Origin: Pseudanabaena sp. SR411
GTDB taxonomy: Bacteria; Cyanobacteriota; Cyanobacteriia; Pseudanabaenales; Pseudanabaenaceae
Length of the DNA stretch: 37,871 bases
Direction of reading: 5' to 3'
Assembly: GCF_002251945.1 (NCBI RefSeq)
Contig: NZ_NDHW01000086.1
Span: 1-37,871 of the forward strand
The position numbers and the translations under genes were made by a program. The notes below the pieces were generated by a model, which saw nothing but the letters and a program-made list of their open reading frames with translations, was not told the origin of the DNA and made no database searches. Every line of letters begins with the position of its first letter. The first letter of the stretch is position 1. Of the stretch, positions 1-7,871 are shown one piece after another.

Positions 1-613
1 TACTTTAGGCAGTTTGTATCTCTTTTACTCTGCCTTTCTTACCTTTTTTAGTCTAAACTCCAGTAAATTAGTAAAGCCAGTCACGAGGAGGTGTGACTGG
101 CTATTGACTTAATATTACCTAATTTTTTGTGATATCCCTTCTGTCTAAGTATAGAAGCATTTCTATACCTTGCAAAGTATTTATACGACACTAATACTAG
201 ACAATATGAATTAAGTAGAAATACTGCCGCTTCGCTATAGCTCTACCCATATCCGTCTTAGATGAGATAAAGTAATCACTGGACAACCAAGAAATTAAAT
301 TTTGGGATTGGGCTTTGATAGTTATAGCTGTCGCCACTCGCATTCTGTTTTTTTGATTTGTACTAGCTAATTTTTTTTTGCTATGTAGGAAGATTTGAAA
401 AACTTTTAAATGGTGCATTTAGAGTGTCGAGATTGCATTTGCCAAAACTAAAATACTGATCGCTACTGCATAGAACTTGAAGATACATCCGCCAAAAGTT
501 GTTACTGACATTACCTTGCACCTTTAAACTGATGAATTTAGTATTTCTTAGTTCTAGGATTGAAGAGGTGATGCAGTTTTGTAGTTCAGTGATTGAGATC
601 GCGATTTAAGTAC
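1..613. other. Left-end non-coding stretch
   Basis: No convincing gene was found here. The stretch is AT-rich and lies downstream of the minus-strand TPR gene. It holds two small hairpins: 75-102, described separately, and 149-168, with 8-base arms GTATAGAA/TTCTATAC around a four-base loop. A 73-codon open frame on the minus strand (197-418) has no recognisable domain and low-complexity composition, and I do not call it. Confidence 0.5.
75..102. repeat. Hairpin with a Shine-Dalgarno-like loop
   Basis: Arms AGCCAGTCAC and GTGACTGGCT (10 bases each, perfect) enclose the loop GAGGAGGT. No T-run follows on either strand, so it is not a classical intrinsic terminator. The loop would display an anti-16S-like sequence on the plus strand. 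No adjacent gene start explains it. Confidence 0.6.
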
Positions 614-1081
614 TTAGTTCAACATAGCCGTACATTCGAGAATTAGTTTTTGGTTGGTGAGCGAGTAGGGTTGAATCTCTAGCGCTCTGCGAAAAGTAGC
701 GATCGCTTCGTGGTAATTACCGATCGCCGCATAGCACAAACCCAAACCGTGAACTGCCCCAAAATGATAAGGATTAAGGGCGATCGCCTTTTGGCAATCC
801 TTGATGGAACGCTTGTAATCCCCTTGCATATAAAACAAAACCGCCCGCCGATTCCATGCTTCGACAAAGTCTGGCTGAGCATGAATTAATTGCGTAAGCA
901 TCAGCTCCGCCTGTCTAACATTACCGCTATCAGCCATCATTTGGCTCTGTCGCAAAACTTGCAAGCCCTGCATCCCTTTTTGCATAAACCACATTTCCCA
1001 AAGCCCCTGTGTAGCGCGATCGCGTATCTCCTCATCTTCACTTTTGAGGTCTCTCAACAATTCTTCGATGGGCTGGCTCAT
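614..1081 (-). CDS. Small TPR protein
   Basis: A 155-residue soluble protein. The C-terminal two thirds form about three tetratricopeptide repeats. Typical spacing is seen in 'AEAWNRRAVLFYMQGDY'-like helices (VEAWNRRAVLFYMQGDYKRS), followed by 'AIALNPYHFGAVHGLGLCY' and 'ALEIQPYS'. TPRs are protein-interaction scaffolds, and the partner cannot be told from sequence. The N-terminal segment (PIEELLRDLKSEDEEIRDRA) is acidic and resembles a HEAT-like helix. I chose the ATG at 1081 (MSQPIEELL) over an in-frame ATG at 1093, because the upstream MSRL adds nothing recognisable and the choice is not critical. It is transcribed away from the rhodanese gene, with a long hairpin between the two starts. 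The specific function is unknown. Confidence 0.85.
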   Translation of the reverse strand: MSQPIEELLRDLKSEDEEIRDRATQGLWEMWFMQKGMQGLQVLRQSQMMADSGNVRQAELMLTQLIHAQPDFVEAWNRRAVLFYMQGDYKRSIKDCQKAIALNPYHFGAVHGLGLCYAAIGNYHEAIATFRRALEIQPYSLTNQKLILECTAMLN

Positions 1082-1109
1082 TAGTCTAGACAAATAAATT
1101 TATAGTACT

Positions 1110-1160
1110 CAAATAGTTTTTTAAGAACCTTGCAAAGCAAGGTTCTTAAAAAACTATTTG
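1110..1160. repeat. 51-bp perfect hairpin, AAA loop
   Basis: Two perfect 24-base arms (1110-1133 and 1137-1160) flank the loop AAA, closed by C-G with a GCAAAGC core. It lies between the divergent starts of the TPR and rhodanese genes, so it is not simply a terminator. GGGTTTG follows directly on the plus strand. It belongs to the dispersed triloop hairpin family of this window. Confidence 0.9.
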
Positions 1161-1258
1161 GGTTTGTTGCGATGGCAAAGTGCAATAATCTAAAGTTTGA
1201 ACTAAAAGCGGGACTTGTGTTAGTTTTTTAACTCATACCTAAGAGATATTTTGCACGT

Positions 1259-1597
1259 ATGTCTATCATACAAATTACTGTCCAAGAGCTAGCCGAACGT
1301 TTGGCTGGAGATCGCCAAGATTTACAACTGATCGATGTGCGGGAACGTGATGAGGTGGAGATTGCTGCGATCGCTGATTTTACAATCTTGCCTCTCAGTG
1401 AATATGGAGAATGGTCAGTAGATTTTAAGGAAAAATTTGATCCCCACGCGGAAACATTAGTGCTTTGCCATCATGGGATGCGATCGGCGCAAATGTGTCA
1501 ATGGCTAATCAATCAAGGTTTTACTAATGTCAAAAATATTGGTGGCGGTATTGATGCCTATGCCTATGCGGTTGAGCCAAGCATGGCAAAGTACTAA
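1259..1597 (+). CDS. Single-domain rhodanese-like protein
   Basis: A 112-residue protein covering just one rhodanese domain, the usual size for single-domain members such as GlpE. The family carries a persulfide on an active-site cysteine and moves sulfane sulfur to acceptors such as cyanide, thiols or partner proteins. The domain opens with the typical LIDVRERDE segment (about residues 24-32). The catalytic loop is C70-HHGMR, followed by helix SAQMCQWLINQGF and the closing NIGGGIDAYA. No signal peptide or membrane segment is seen, so it should be cytoplasmic. Its stop codon lies inside a hairpin shared with the convergent gene downstream. The family assignment is firm and the physiological acceptor is unknown. 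Confidence 0.93.
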   Translation: MSIIQITVQELAERLAGDRQDLQLIDVRERDEVEIAAIADFTILPLSEYGEWSVDFKEKFDPHAETLVLCHHGMRSAQMCQWLINQGFTNVKNIGGGIDAYAYAVEPSMAKY

Positions 1598-1623
1598 AAA
1601 ATTTGCTTCGCAAATTTTTTAGT
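1593..1623. terminator. Bidirectional hairpin containing two stop codons
   Basis: Perfect 14-base arms (1593-1606, 1610-1623) surround the loop TTC with a GCTTCGC core and A/T runs in the stem. It holds the stop codon of the rhodanese gene on the plus strand and the stop codon of the convergent membrane-peptide gene on the minus strand. The T-rich 3' arm on each strand fits a bidirectional intrinsic terminator. Confidence 0.75.
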
Positions 1624-1804
1624 TTGCGGTCAAAAAAGGAATGCTGAAAAATACTGCTAAGCCGATCGCCGAAACGATACAGGTGATAATTGTGATGATG
1701 ATGAACTTGCGATCGCTAGCGCCATAGAACTTATTCGGTAATGAACTAGCCAATACCATTAACCCAATTACGACAAGAATCCCAATAAATAAGGTGCGAT
1801 TCAT
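1619..1804 (-). CDS. Two-helix small membrane protein
   Basis: A 61-residue protein with two hydrophobic helices. The first is near residues 4-22 (LFIGILVVIGLMVLASSL) and the second near residues 34-57 (IIITIITCIVSAIGLAVFF). A short charged linker (ASDRKF) joins them. The architecture fits a small inner-membrane or thylakoid protein. The start ATG is preceded by a short divergent intergenic region shared with the chorismate enzyme gene. It converges on the rhodanese gene and shares that gene's terminator hairpin. I do not recognise a named family, and no function can be inferred. It is supported as a gene by its regular membrane topology and its placement between two well-defined genes. Confidence 0.65.
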   Translation of the reverse strand: MNRTLFIGILVVIGLMVLASSLPNKFYGASDRKFIIITIITCIVSAIGLAVFFSIPFLTAN

Positions 1805-1825
1805 AGGTTTTTGCTTTTAAATTAA

Positions 1826-1854
1826 AGAGAGGCGGCGCTTCGCGCCACATCTCT
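1826..1854. repeat. Imperfect hairpin, TTC loop
   Basis: Thirteen-base arms (1826-1838, 1842-1854) with two mismatches enclose a TTC triloop in a GCGCTTCGCGC core. It sits between two divergent gene starts and is therefore not a terminator by position. It is a member of the triloop hairpin family. Confidence 0.7.
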
Positions 1855-1888
1855 ATAATAAAACCATACCTTCTTACGTAATCTATCT

Positions 1889-3241
1889 ATGACCGATTGG
1901 TTGTGGCTTCAGAGATCGCTACCTACAAATATGACAGGTGCAGATCTATGGGAATCGCTCTATGCTAACGAACCGATTGCAGTTCTACTGGAAAGTCCAG
2001 CCACAGTTTCTTCAAAACTAGCAAAATATTCGATCGCCGCAGGGAAACCACGACAATTTTGGACTCCTGAAGTTGGTGAAATTTTGCCATGTTTGGAAAA
2101 ATTGCGATTGCGGATGCAAAATTCTCATTCTGATTTACCCGAGCATTTGCCATTTACAGGGGGATATTTAGGATGGTTAGGCTATGACCTCGCTTGGGAA
2201 ATTGAACGCTTGCCCTATACCAAGCCTGATACTTTGCCTTTTCCCGTAGCCTTTTGGTATGAACCATCTAGTTTTGCGGTGATTGACCATCAAACTCAAA
2301 CAGTATGGCTAGCCGCTAGTGATCGCCTTGAATTAACCGAATTAAGCGATCGCCTTAGCAGTGCAGAAAACAATGGGCTTAAGCCCATTGTCCATCTCTG
2401 TAAAGATCGCAATATACAAGCTACTCCAACTTATTTGCCAGAGAGACAAGGCTATGAAGCCATGGTGGAAAAAGCGAAACAGCATATTTATGCTGGCGAT
2501 ATTTTTCAGACAAATCTCTCGATGCGGTTTGGCTATCCTTGGATCTCGGATGGGTGGCAACTATACCGCCATTTGCAAAAGATTAATCCATCACCCTTTG
2601 CAAGCTATTGGCGCACAACTTGGGGAGAGGTAATTAGCGTCTCGCCTGAGCGTCTAGTTAGCTTACGCGATCGCCATGCCGAAACTCGTCCGATCGCAGG
2701 TACAAGACCACGCGGCAAAACTGAACAGAAAGATCTCGAATTTGAGCGTGAATTACTAGGCTGTACTAAGGAGCAAGCCGAACACATTATGCTAGTCGAT
2801 CTAGAGCGTAACGACCTTGGGCGAGTTTGTGAATGGGGCAGCGTTAAGGTCGATGAGCTATTAGCGATCGAGCGCTACAGCCATGTGATGCACCTTGTTA
2901 GCAATGTGGTGGGGACATTACGCCGCGATCGCACGTTGGTCGATCTCATTCGGGCTACTTTCCCAGGGGGGACAATTACGGGCTGTCCCAAAGTGCGCTG
3001 TATGGAAATTGTCGAAAAGTTGGAACCCCAGCGACGCAGTTTGTTTTATGGCTCCTGTGGCTATATTGACAGGCGCGGCAACATGGATCTGAATATTTTA
3101 ATTCGCACTTTACTCAAGACTGACAATCATATCTGGGGACAGGTTGGCGCAGGCATTGTCGCTGATAGTATTGGCGATCGGGAATGGCAAGAATCTTTGC
3201 AAAAAGCCCAAGCTCAACTGGATGCACTAGGCTTAACTTGA
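1889..3241 (+). CDS. Chorismate-utilising enzyme, component I (PabB/TrpE family)
   Basis: A 450-residue protein of the anthranilate synthase / aminodeoxychorismate synthase component I family. These enzymes convert chorismate, with ammonia from a glutaminase partner, into anthranilate (tryptophan) or aminodeoxychorismate (folate). The N-terminal third has the family's GGYLGWLGYDLAWEIE segment. The C-terminal chorismate-binding domain has IFQTNLSMRF, SPERLV, PIAGTRPRG, MLVDLERNDLGRV, FPGGTITGCPK and the closing GAGIVADS. The length and FPGGTITGCPK favour PabB. The PIAGT motif has alanine where classical PabB enzymes have the reactive lysine (PIKGT), which is TrpE-like. The product is therefore undecided. 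No glutaminase subunit lies next to it. An in-frame 22-base palindrome sits in the linker between the two halves. Confidence 0.88.
   Translation: MTDWLWLQRSLPTNMTGADLWESLYANEPIAVLLESPATVSSKLAKYSIAAGKPRQFWTPEVGEILPCLEKLRLRMQNSHSDLPEHLPFTGGYLGWLGYDLAWEIERLPYTKPDTLPFPVAFWYEPSSFAVIDHQTQTVWLAASDRLELTELSDRLSSAENNGLKPIVHLCKDRNIQATPTYLPERQGYEAMVEKAKQHIYAGDIFQTNLSMRFGYPWISDGWQLYRHLQKINPSPFASYWRTTWGEVISVSPERLVSLRDRHAETRPIAGTRPRGKTEQKDLEFERELLGCTKEQAEHIMLVDLERNDLGRVCEWGSVKVDELLAIERYSHVMHLVSNVVGTLRRDRTLVDLIRATFPGGTITGCPKVRCMEIVEKLEPQRRSLFYGSCGYIDRRGNMDLNILIRTLLKTDNHIWGQVGAGIVADSIGDREWQESLQKAQAQLDALGLT
2370..2391. repeat. Perfect 22-bp palindrome inside the coding region
   Basis: The 20-base core CAATGGGCTTAAGCCCATTG (2371-2390) is a perfect palindrome, extended by A/T on each side. 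It is in frame and encodes NNGLKPIV, in the poorly conserved linker of the chorismate enzyme. It looks like a small repeat that inserted without breaking the reading frame. Confidence 0.75.
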
Positions 3242-3255
3242 GGGGTTCACCGTAA

Positions 3256-3292
3256 ATTTTTGATGAAGCGGCTAAGTCGCTTCATCAAAAAT
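3256..3292. terminator. Hairpin after the chorismate-enzyme gene
   Basis: Perfect 15-base arms (ATTTTTGATGAAGCG and its complement) enclose the loop GCTAAGT, 15 bases past the stop codon. The A/T-rich outer stem could act as an intrinsic terminator in either direction, although there is no long T-run after it. Confidence 0.55.
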
Positions 3293-3302
3293 CTGGTTCC
3301 TA

Positions 3303-3353
3303 AACCCCACAAGATATTTGGGGCGCTTTGCGCCCCAAATATCTTGTGGGGTT
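3303..3353. repeat. 51-bp perfect hairpin, TTT loop
   Basis: Perfect 24-base arms (3303-3326, 3330-3353) surround the loop TTT (GCTTTGC core). It has the same 24+3+24 architecture as 1110-1160 but an unrelated stem sequence. It lies 50 bases upstream of purC and so could lie in the purC leader. Confidence 0.9.
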
Positions 3354-3402
3354 GGCGATCCTATAGAATACTTAAGCAACTACTATCGCCATATATCTAT
3401 CC

Positions 3403-4128
3403 ATGAGTGGAACCAAGCTTTACGAAGGCAAAGCCAAAATCCTGTTTACAACAGATGATCCCCAAATTTTGCTGTCGCGCTACAAAGATGATGCAACCGC
3501 TTTCAATGCTCTAAAAAAAGGCACAATCGCTAACAAGGGGGAAATGAACTGTGCGATCGCCTCACACATTTTTCAGTATCTGGAAACCCAAGGTATTGCT
3601 ACCCACTTCATTAAGCAAGTTTCACCTAATGAGATGCAAGTTGCCGCCGTCCAGATATTGCCTATCGAAGTTGTGGTTCGGAATATTGCAGCAGGTAGTA
3701 TTTGCAAACGCCTTGGTTTAGCACAAGGTCAACCACTCAAGCAGCCCTTAGTCGAATTTTTCTATAAAAATGATGACCTTGGCGATCCTCTAATTACTGA
3801 TGCCCATGTATCCATGCTTGATCTCGCCACACCTGAACAAGTTGCTCAACTCAAACAACTAGCTCTAGATATTAATCACCATCTGCAAACTTTTTTTGAG
3901 CGCTGCAATCTAATCCTCGTTGATTTTAAGGTGGAAATTGGAGTAGATGCTAATGGGCATTTACTGCTAGCCGACGAAATCAGCCCCGATACCTGTCGTC
4001 TCTGGGATAAGGCGATCGCAGACCCCACCGCTCGTATTATGGACAAAGATCGATTTCGTCAAGATCTCGGCAATGTTGCTGAAGCCTATCAAGAGGTGAT
4101 GAAACGAGTCTTAGCAGCGATCGCCTAA
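3403..4128 (+). CDS. purC: SAICAR synthetase (PurC)
   Basis: Phosphoribosylaminoimidazole-succinocarboxamide synthase. It joins aspartate to CAIR with ATP hydrolysis, in the eighth step of de novo IMP synthesis, in the cytoplasm. The 241-residue length is that of the compact bacterial form. The N-terminal KLYEGKAKIL nucleotide-binding motif, the EVVVRNIAAGS signature, and the pair LILVDFKVEIG and ADEISPDTCRLWD (substrate and metal binding) are all intact. The ATG start puts the KLYEGKAK motif at the expected distance from the N-terminus. No other purine gene is adjacent. Two hairpins precede it. The assignment is very secure. Confidence 0.97.
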   Translation: MSGTKLYEGKAKILFTTDDPQILLSRYKDDATAFNALKKGTIANKGEMNCAIASHIFQYLETQGIATHFIKQVSPNEMQVAAVQILPIEVVVRNIAAGSICKRLGLAQGQPLKQPLVEFFYKNDDLGDPLITDAHVSMLDLATPEQVAQLKQLALDINHHLQTFFERCNLILVDFKVEIGVDANGHLLLADEISPDTCRLWDKAIADPTARIMDKDRFRQDLGNVAEAYQEVMKRVLAAIA

Positions 4129-4354
4129 AAGCAATTTTGCGAAAATTTGCGAAAAATGGCTTCAACTTAGGTAGGTATGATTTTTAACATAGGATATCAA
4201 CATGACAAAATTTAGTTCTTAGTTAATTACTGCTAGCAATATAGGGGTGTTGAAAGTTATAGTTATTTATTACTATTCTCAGAAACTTTCTGTTCATATT
4301 TGTCCGTCAATAGTTTCCTGTTCAGTATTCTGTTTAAATATTCTGTAGGTGTTT

Positions 4355-4359
4355 GGAAG
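4355..4359 (+). promoter_or_regulatory. Ribosome binding site deciding the bamA start
   Basis: GGAAG lies five bases before the ATG at 4365. An in-frame TTG at 4353 would place this sequence inside the gene. The site therefore favours the ATG, which also begins a normal signal peptide. Confidence 0.6.
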
Positions 4360-4364
4360 ACTTT

Positions 4365-6404
4365 ATGCGTATAAACTTGCTCGTATTCACAGCCATTGCC
4401 GCATCCAGCACGTTACTAACAAGTCCTCTGCTGGCACAGGCTGCTCCTGCAAAGCAAGAGATTGCTCAAGCGCCAACCCCGCAGCCCACTACTCCTCCCA
4501 CTACACCCGATTCCACTGTAACGGAAGAGCCTGCTCAGCCAAGCACGCCTGTTCCACCAACTACACCAATCCCCCCCACTACATCACCAACTTTTACCCT
4601 TCCTTCTACCACTCCGCCTCCAGCAACTACAACTGAAACTCAAGTACTCGTGGGAGAAGTTGCCATTAAAACCCCAGAAGGGCAACCTCCTTTACCTCCT
4701 GAACTTGAGCAAAGAATTTATGATGCGATCGCCACAAAACCTGGGCGGACAGTAACTCGTACTCAGCTTCAGTCTGATATCAACGCTGTGTTTGCCACAG
4801 GCTTTTTCTCCAATGTTCAAGCGGAACCAGAAGATACCGACATTGGTGTGCGCGTAACTTTCTTCGTATTACCAAATCCTGTCCTCCAATCTGTAAATAC
4901 TGAAGGCACACAAGTACTAGAAGAAGGTGTGATTGATCGCATCTTTGGTTCACAGATTGGCAAAGTCACTAATCTCAAAGATATTCAAGCAGGGGTTAAA
5001 GAACTTGAAAAATACTACCAAGACAAAGGCTATGTTTTAGCTCAAATTGTTGATATCAAAGCTACACCCGACGGAAATATTAACCTCGTTGTATCTGAAG
5101 GTGTAATCGAAGACATCAAAGTTGCCTTTATCAATGAAGACGGCAAAACCGTTGACAATGAAGGCAAACCAGTCAGTGGTACTACTCGCGACTTTATCAT
5201 TACCCGCGAGTTGACGATTAAAGAAGGTGAAATCTTCAATAAAAACACGGTTCAGGGAGATTTACAAAAAGTCTTTGCTCTTGGGTTATTTGAAGATCTC
5301 AACATTGGGCTTGCCCCAGGAACCGATCCACGTAAAGTAATCGTGACTGTCAATGTTAAAGAACGTAACACAGGCTCGATCGCCGCAGGTGCAGGTTTAA
5401 GTTCATCCACAGGTTTATTTGGTACGGTTAGTTTTCAACAACAAAACCTTGGCGGTAATAACCAAAAGCTCGGTTTAGACATTCAAGTTGGTGAACGCGA
5501 ATTACTATTTGACCTCAACTTCACTGATCCTTGGCTAGCGGGTGACCCCTATCGCACTTCATTTACTGCCAATATTTTTAACCGTAGTTTGTTCAGCTAT
5601 ATTTTTGATACCCCAATTGGTATTGGACCTGACAACGTTAGCCCTCGGATCAACCGACTTGGTACAGGTTTTAGTTTCTCACGACCTCTTGGCACAGCCA
5701 CGACGGCTTCACTGGGCTTACGCTACGAACGAGTCAGCATCACCAACAGCAACAGTAATGTGATATCACCAACTGACTCATTGGGCAATCCTCTTTCCGC
5801 GAGCGGGACTGGGCAAGATGATTTACTACTACTGCAATTTGCCTATGCCACCGATCAACGCGATAATCCGATTAAGCCATCTTCTGGCTCTGTATTTCGG
5901 ATTGCGACTGAGCAGTCGATTCCCATTGGTTTAGGTTCAGTTTTCTTAAATCGGGTTCGTGCTAGCTACAGCTACTTTATCCCCGTTAATTTCTTGAACT
6001 TCTCTGAAGGTACACAGGCTCTTGCTTTCAACATCCAAGCAGGGACTGTAATCGGTACTTTGCCACCCTACGAAGCCTTTCAACTAGGTGGTAGCAACTC
6101 AGTTCGGGGTTGGGATGAAGGCAAAATTGGTAGCGGTCGCAGTTTTGGCATCTTCTCGGCAGAATATCGCTTCCCTGTGTTTAATATCGTTGGCGGAGTC
6201 TTGTTCTTTGATTATGGTACTGATCTAGGCTCAGCTTCGGCAGTACCAGGCAATCCTGCAGGAGCGCGAAACAAACCAGGTAACGGTGCAGGTTATGGCA
6301 TTGGTGTACGGGTACAATCGCCGCTAGGTTCCATCAGAGTGGACTATGGCATCGGCTCAAATGGCGGTACACAGTTTAGCTTTGGTCTAGGAGAAAAATT
6401 CTAG
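4365..6404 (+). CDS. bamA: Outer-membrane assembly protein BamA/Omp85
   Basis: The Omp85 barrel protein that folds and inserts beta-barrel proteins into the outer membrane. The cyanobacterial family is the relative of chloroplast Toc75. Starting from the ATG at 4365 it has 679 residues. It has a signal peptide ending near LLAQAAPA, then a proline/threonine-rich linker (about residues 33-88). Three POTRA domains follow (about 93-340), with recognisable GVIEDIKV and LQKVFALGLFEDL-type segments. A C-terminal barrel of about 340 residues completes the protein. The conserved VRGW of loop 6 is at about residues 580-583, and the chain ends in phenylalanine (LGEKF) as outer-membrane proteins do. The next gene, lpxC, begins two bases after the stop codon, so the envelope genes form one transcription unit. 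Confidence 0.94.
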   Translation: MRINLLVFTAIAASSTLLTSPLLAQAAPAKQEIAQAPTPQPTTPPTTPDSTVTEEPAQPSTPVPPTTPIPPTTSPTFTLPSTTPPPATTTETQVLVGEVAIKTPEGQPPLPPELEQRIYDAIATKPGRTVTRTQLQSDINAVFATGFFSNVQAEPEDTDIGVRVTFFVLPNPVLQSVNTEGTQVLEEGVIDRIFGSQIGKVTNLKDIQAGVKELEKYYQDKGYVLAQIVDIKATPDGNINLVVSEGVIEDIKVAFINEDGKTVDNEGKPVSGTTRDFIITRELTIKEGEIFNKNTVQGDLQKVFALGLFEDLNIGLAPGTDPRKVIVTVNVKERNTGSIAAGAGLSSSTGLFGTVSFQQQNLGGNNQKLGLDIQVGERELLFDLNFTDPWLAGDPYRTSFTANIFNRSLFSYIFDTPIGIGPDNVSPRINRLGTGFSFSRPLGTATTASLGLRYERVSITNSNSNVISPTDSLGNPLSASGTGQDDLLLLQFAYATDQRDNPIKPSSGSVFRIATEQSIPIGLGSVFLNRVRASYSYFIPVNFLNFSEGTQALAFNIQAGTVIGTLPPYEAFQLGGSNSVRGWDEGKIGSGRSFGIFSAEYRFPVFNIVGGVLFFDYGTDLGSASAVPGNPAGARNKPGNGAGYGIGVRVQSPLGSIRVDYGIGSNGGTQFSFGLGEKF

Positions 6405-6406
6405 TC

Positions 6407-7234
6407 ATGCTCTACCAACAGACGATCGCCTCCCCATTTTCGTTGTCGGGGATTGGTTTGCATAGTGGTGAGCAAGTTTCTGTGACTGTCAGTCCTGCCC
6501 CCGTCAACTCAGGTCGCTATTTCATCTATGGTGAGGCAAAAATTCCTGCGGACACAACCGTAGTTGCAGCTTCGCAGCTATCAACGGAGCTGCGCCAAAA
6601 TGGCACAGGTGTTCGCACGGTCGAACATTTGCTGTCAGCTCTGTTTGGCATGGGTGTGCATAATGCCTGTATTGAACTCGATCGCCCCGAATTGCCGATC
6701 CTTGATGGGTCGGCTTTGCCTTGGGTGGAAGCGATCGCTAAAGTTGGGATAGCAACTCAAGTACAAGGCGATCGCCTAATTCCTCTACCCGAAGCAGTTA
6801 CAGTTTCCAAAGGTGATAGCTTTGTCACGGCGATACCTGCGGATACTTTGCGCTTCACCTATGGCATTGAATACCCAACTCAGGCGATCGGTGAGCAGTG
6901 GTTTAGCTGGTCACCTGCGATCGCTAACTTCAGCGAAAGATTTGCTAGTGAAATAGCCCCAGCAAGAACTTTTACGCTTGCAGCATATATCGACCAAGCT
7001 CGATCCGCAGGGTTAATCAAGGGCGGAAGCCTAGAGAATGCGCTGGTTTGCGATGCGGAGCGCTGGATCAATCCGCCTCTACGTTTTGCCGATGAACCAT
7101 GTCGTCATAAACTTTTAGATCTTATTGGTGACCTAAGCTTGCTAGGATTCTTACCGAGAGCGCATATTCTTGCCTATAAAGCTAGCCATAATCTTCATGC
7201 TGAATTTGCGATCGCCTTAGCTCAAAAGCTATAG
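6407..7234 (+). CDS. lpxC: UDP-3-O-acyl-N-acetylglucosamine deacetylase (LpxC)
   Basis: A zinc deacetylase that removes acetate from UDP-3-O-acyl-GlcNAc, the committed step of lipid A synthesis, in the cytoplasm. At 275 residues it is slightly shorter than the proteobacterial enzymes (about 305), as is usual in cyanobacteria. The zinc ligands are visible as H74 (RTVEHLLSAL), H234 and D238 (RHKLLDLIGD). The catalytic-base region E73, the LDGSALPW strand, ARTF near residue 186 and a C-terminal H261 (ASHNLHAEFA) are also present. It starts two bases after bamA stops, which indicates tight co-transcription and probably translational coupling. It is followed 39 bases later by fabZ. Confidence 0.96.
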   Translation: MLYQQTIASPFSLSGIGLHSGEQVSVTVSPAPVNSGRYFIYGEAKIPADTTVVAASQLSTELRQNGTGVRTVEHLLSALFGMGVHNACIELDRPELPILDGSALPWVEAIAKVGIATQVQGDRLIPLPEAVTVSKGDSFVTAIPADTLRFTYGIEYPTQAIGEQWFSWSPAIANFSERFASEIAPARTFTLAAYIDQARSAGLIKGGSLENALVCDAERWINPPLRFADEPCRHKLLDLIGDLSLLGFLPRAHILAYKASHNLHAEFAIALAQKL

Positions 7235-7273
7235 CCCCACAATTTATTTCCCTCCTATGCAAAATTAGTTAAT

Positions 7274-7780
7274 ATGTCAACTTTGACCGAAGAACCCACC
7301 ATAAATAGTGCTGAACTCAATACTGATAGTACCAATAGCGTAACTAATCAGATTTTAATGATCGAAGATATTCAGAAATTGTTGCCTCACCGCTACCCAT
7401 TTCTGCTAGTTGATCGGATCATTGATTTTGTGCCAAATAAATCTGCCACAGGGATTAAAAATGTCACTTTTAATGAACCATTCTTTCAAGGTCATTTTCC
7501 TGAAAGACCGATCATGCCTGGTGTACTAATTGTCGAGGCAATGGCTCAAGTCGGTGGTATCGTCCTAAGACATTTACCAGGGATGGAAAATCAACTTTCA
7601 CTATTTGCTGGTATCGATAAAGTTCGCTTCCGCCGTCCTGTAGTTCCGGGCGATCGCTTAACTATTACTACCGAGCTACTAGTTGCACGCAAGCGCTTTG
7701 GTAAGATGCATGGACGTGCAGAAGTTGATGGTCAATTAGCCTGTGAGGGTGAATTGATGTTTTCATTAGTTAATCTTTAA
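7274..7780 (+). CDS. fabZ: 3-hydroxyacyl-ACP dehydratase (FabZ)
   Basis: Dehydrates 3-hydroxyacyl-ACP to trans-2-enoyl-ACP in type II fatty acid synthesis. It competes with LpxA for the hydroxyacyl-ACP that feeds lipid A, and the two are often neighbours, as here. The hot-dog fold motifs are intact: [14 protein letters not shown], then [20 protein letters not shown] with catalytic H74 and E88. The 168 residues include a 28-residue N-terminal extension rich in T/S/N that is common in cyanobacterial FabZ. An internal ATG at residue 29 would give the shorter bacterial form. It is the third gene of the bamA-lpxC-fabZ-lpxA cluster. Confidence 0.96.
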   Translation: MSTLTEEPTINSAELNTDSTNSVTNQILMIEDIQKLLPHRYPFLLVDRIIDFVPNKSATGIKNVTFNEPFFQGHFPERPIMPGVLIVEAMAQVGGIVLRHLPGMENQLSLFAGIDKVRFRRPVVPGDRLTITTELLVARKRFGKMHGRAEVDGQLACEGELMFSLVNL

Positions 7781-7871
7781 TCTCTAGTTTCAAATTTTAA
7801 TTTGTGATCTGGCGATCCAAGCGATCGCAAATCAAGCGATCTAACTTAGTATCAAGCGAGCCAAACTTTTT

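Noticed and set aside
197-418. 73-codon open frame on the minus strand
   Set aside because: No recognisable domain, no ribosome binding site, low-complexity composition and position in a repeat-like AT-rich region.
4349-4636. 95-codon frame overlapping the start of bamA
   Set aside because: It is a frame-shifted reading of the proline/threonine-rich linker of bamA.
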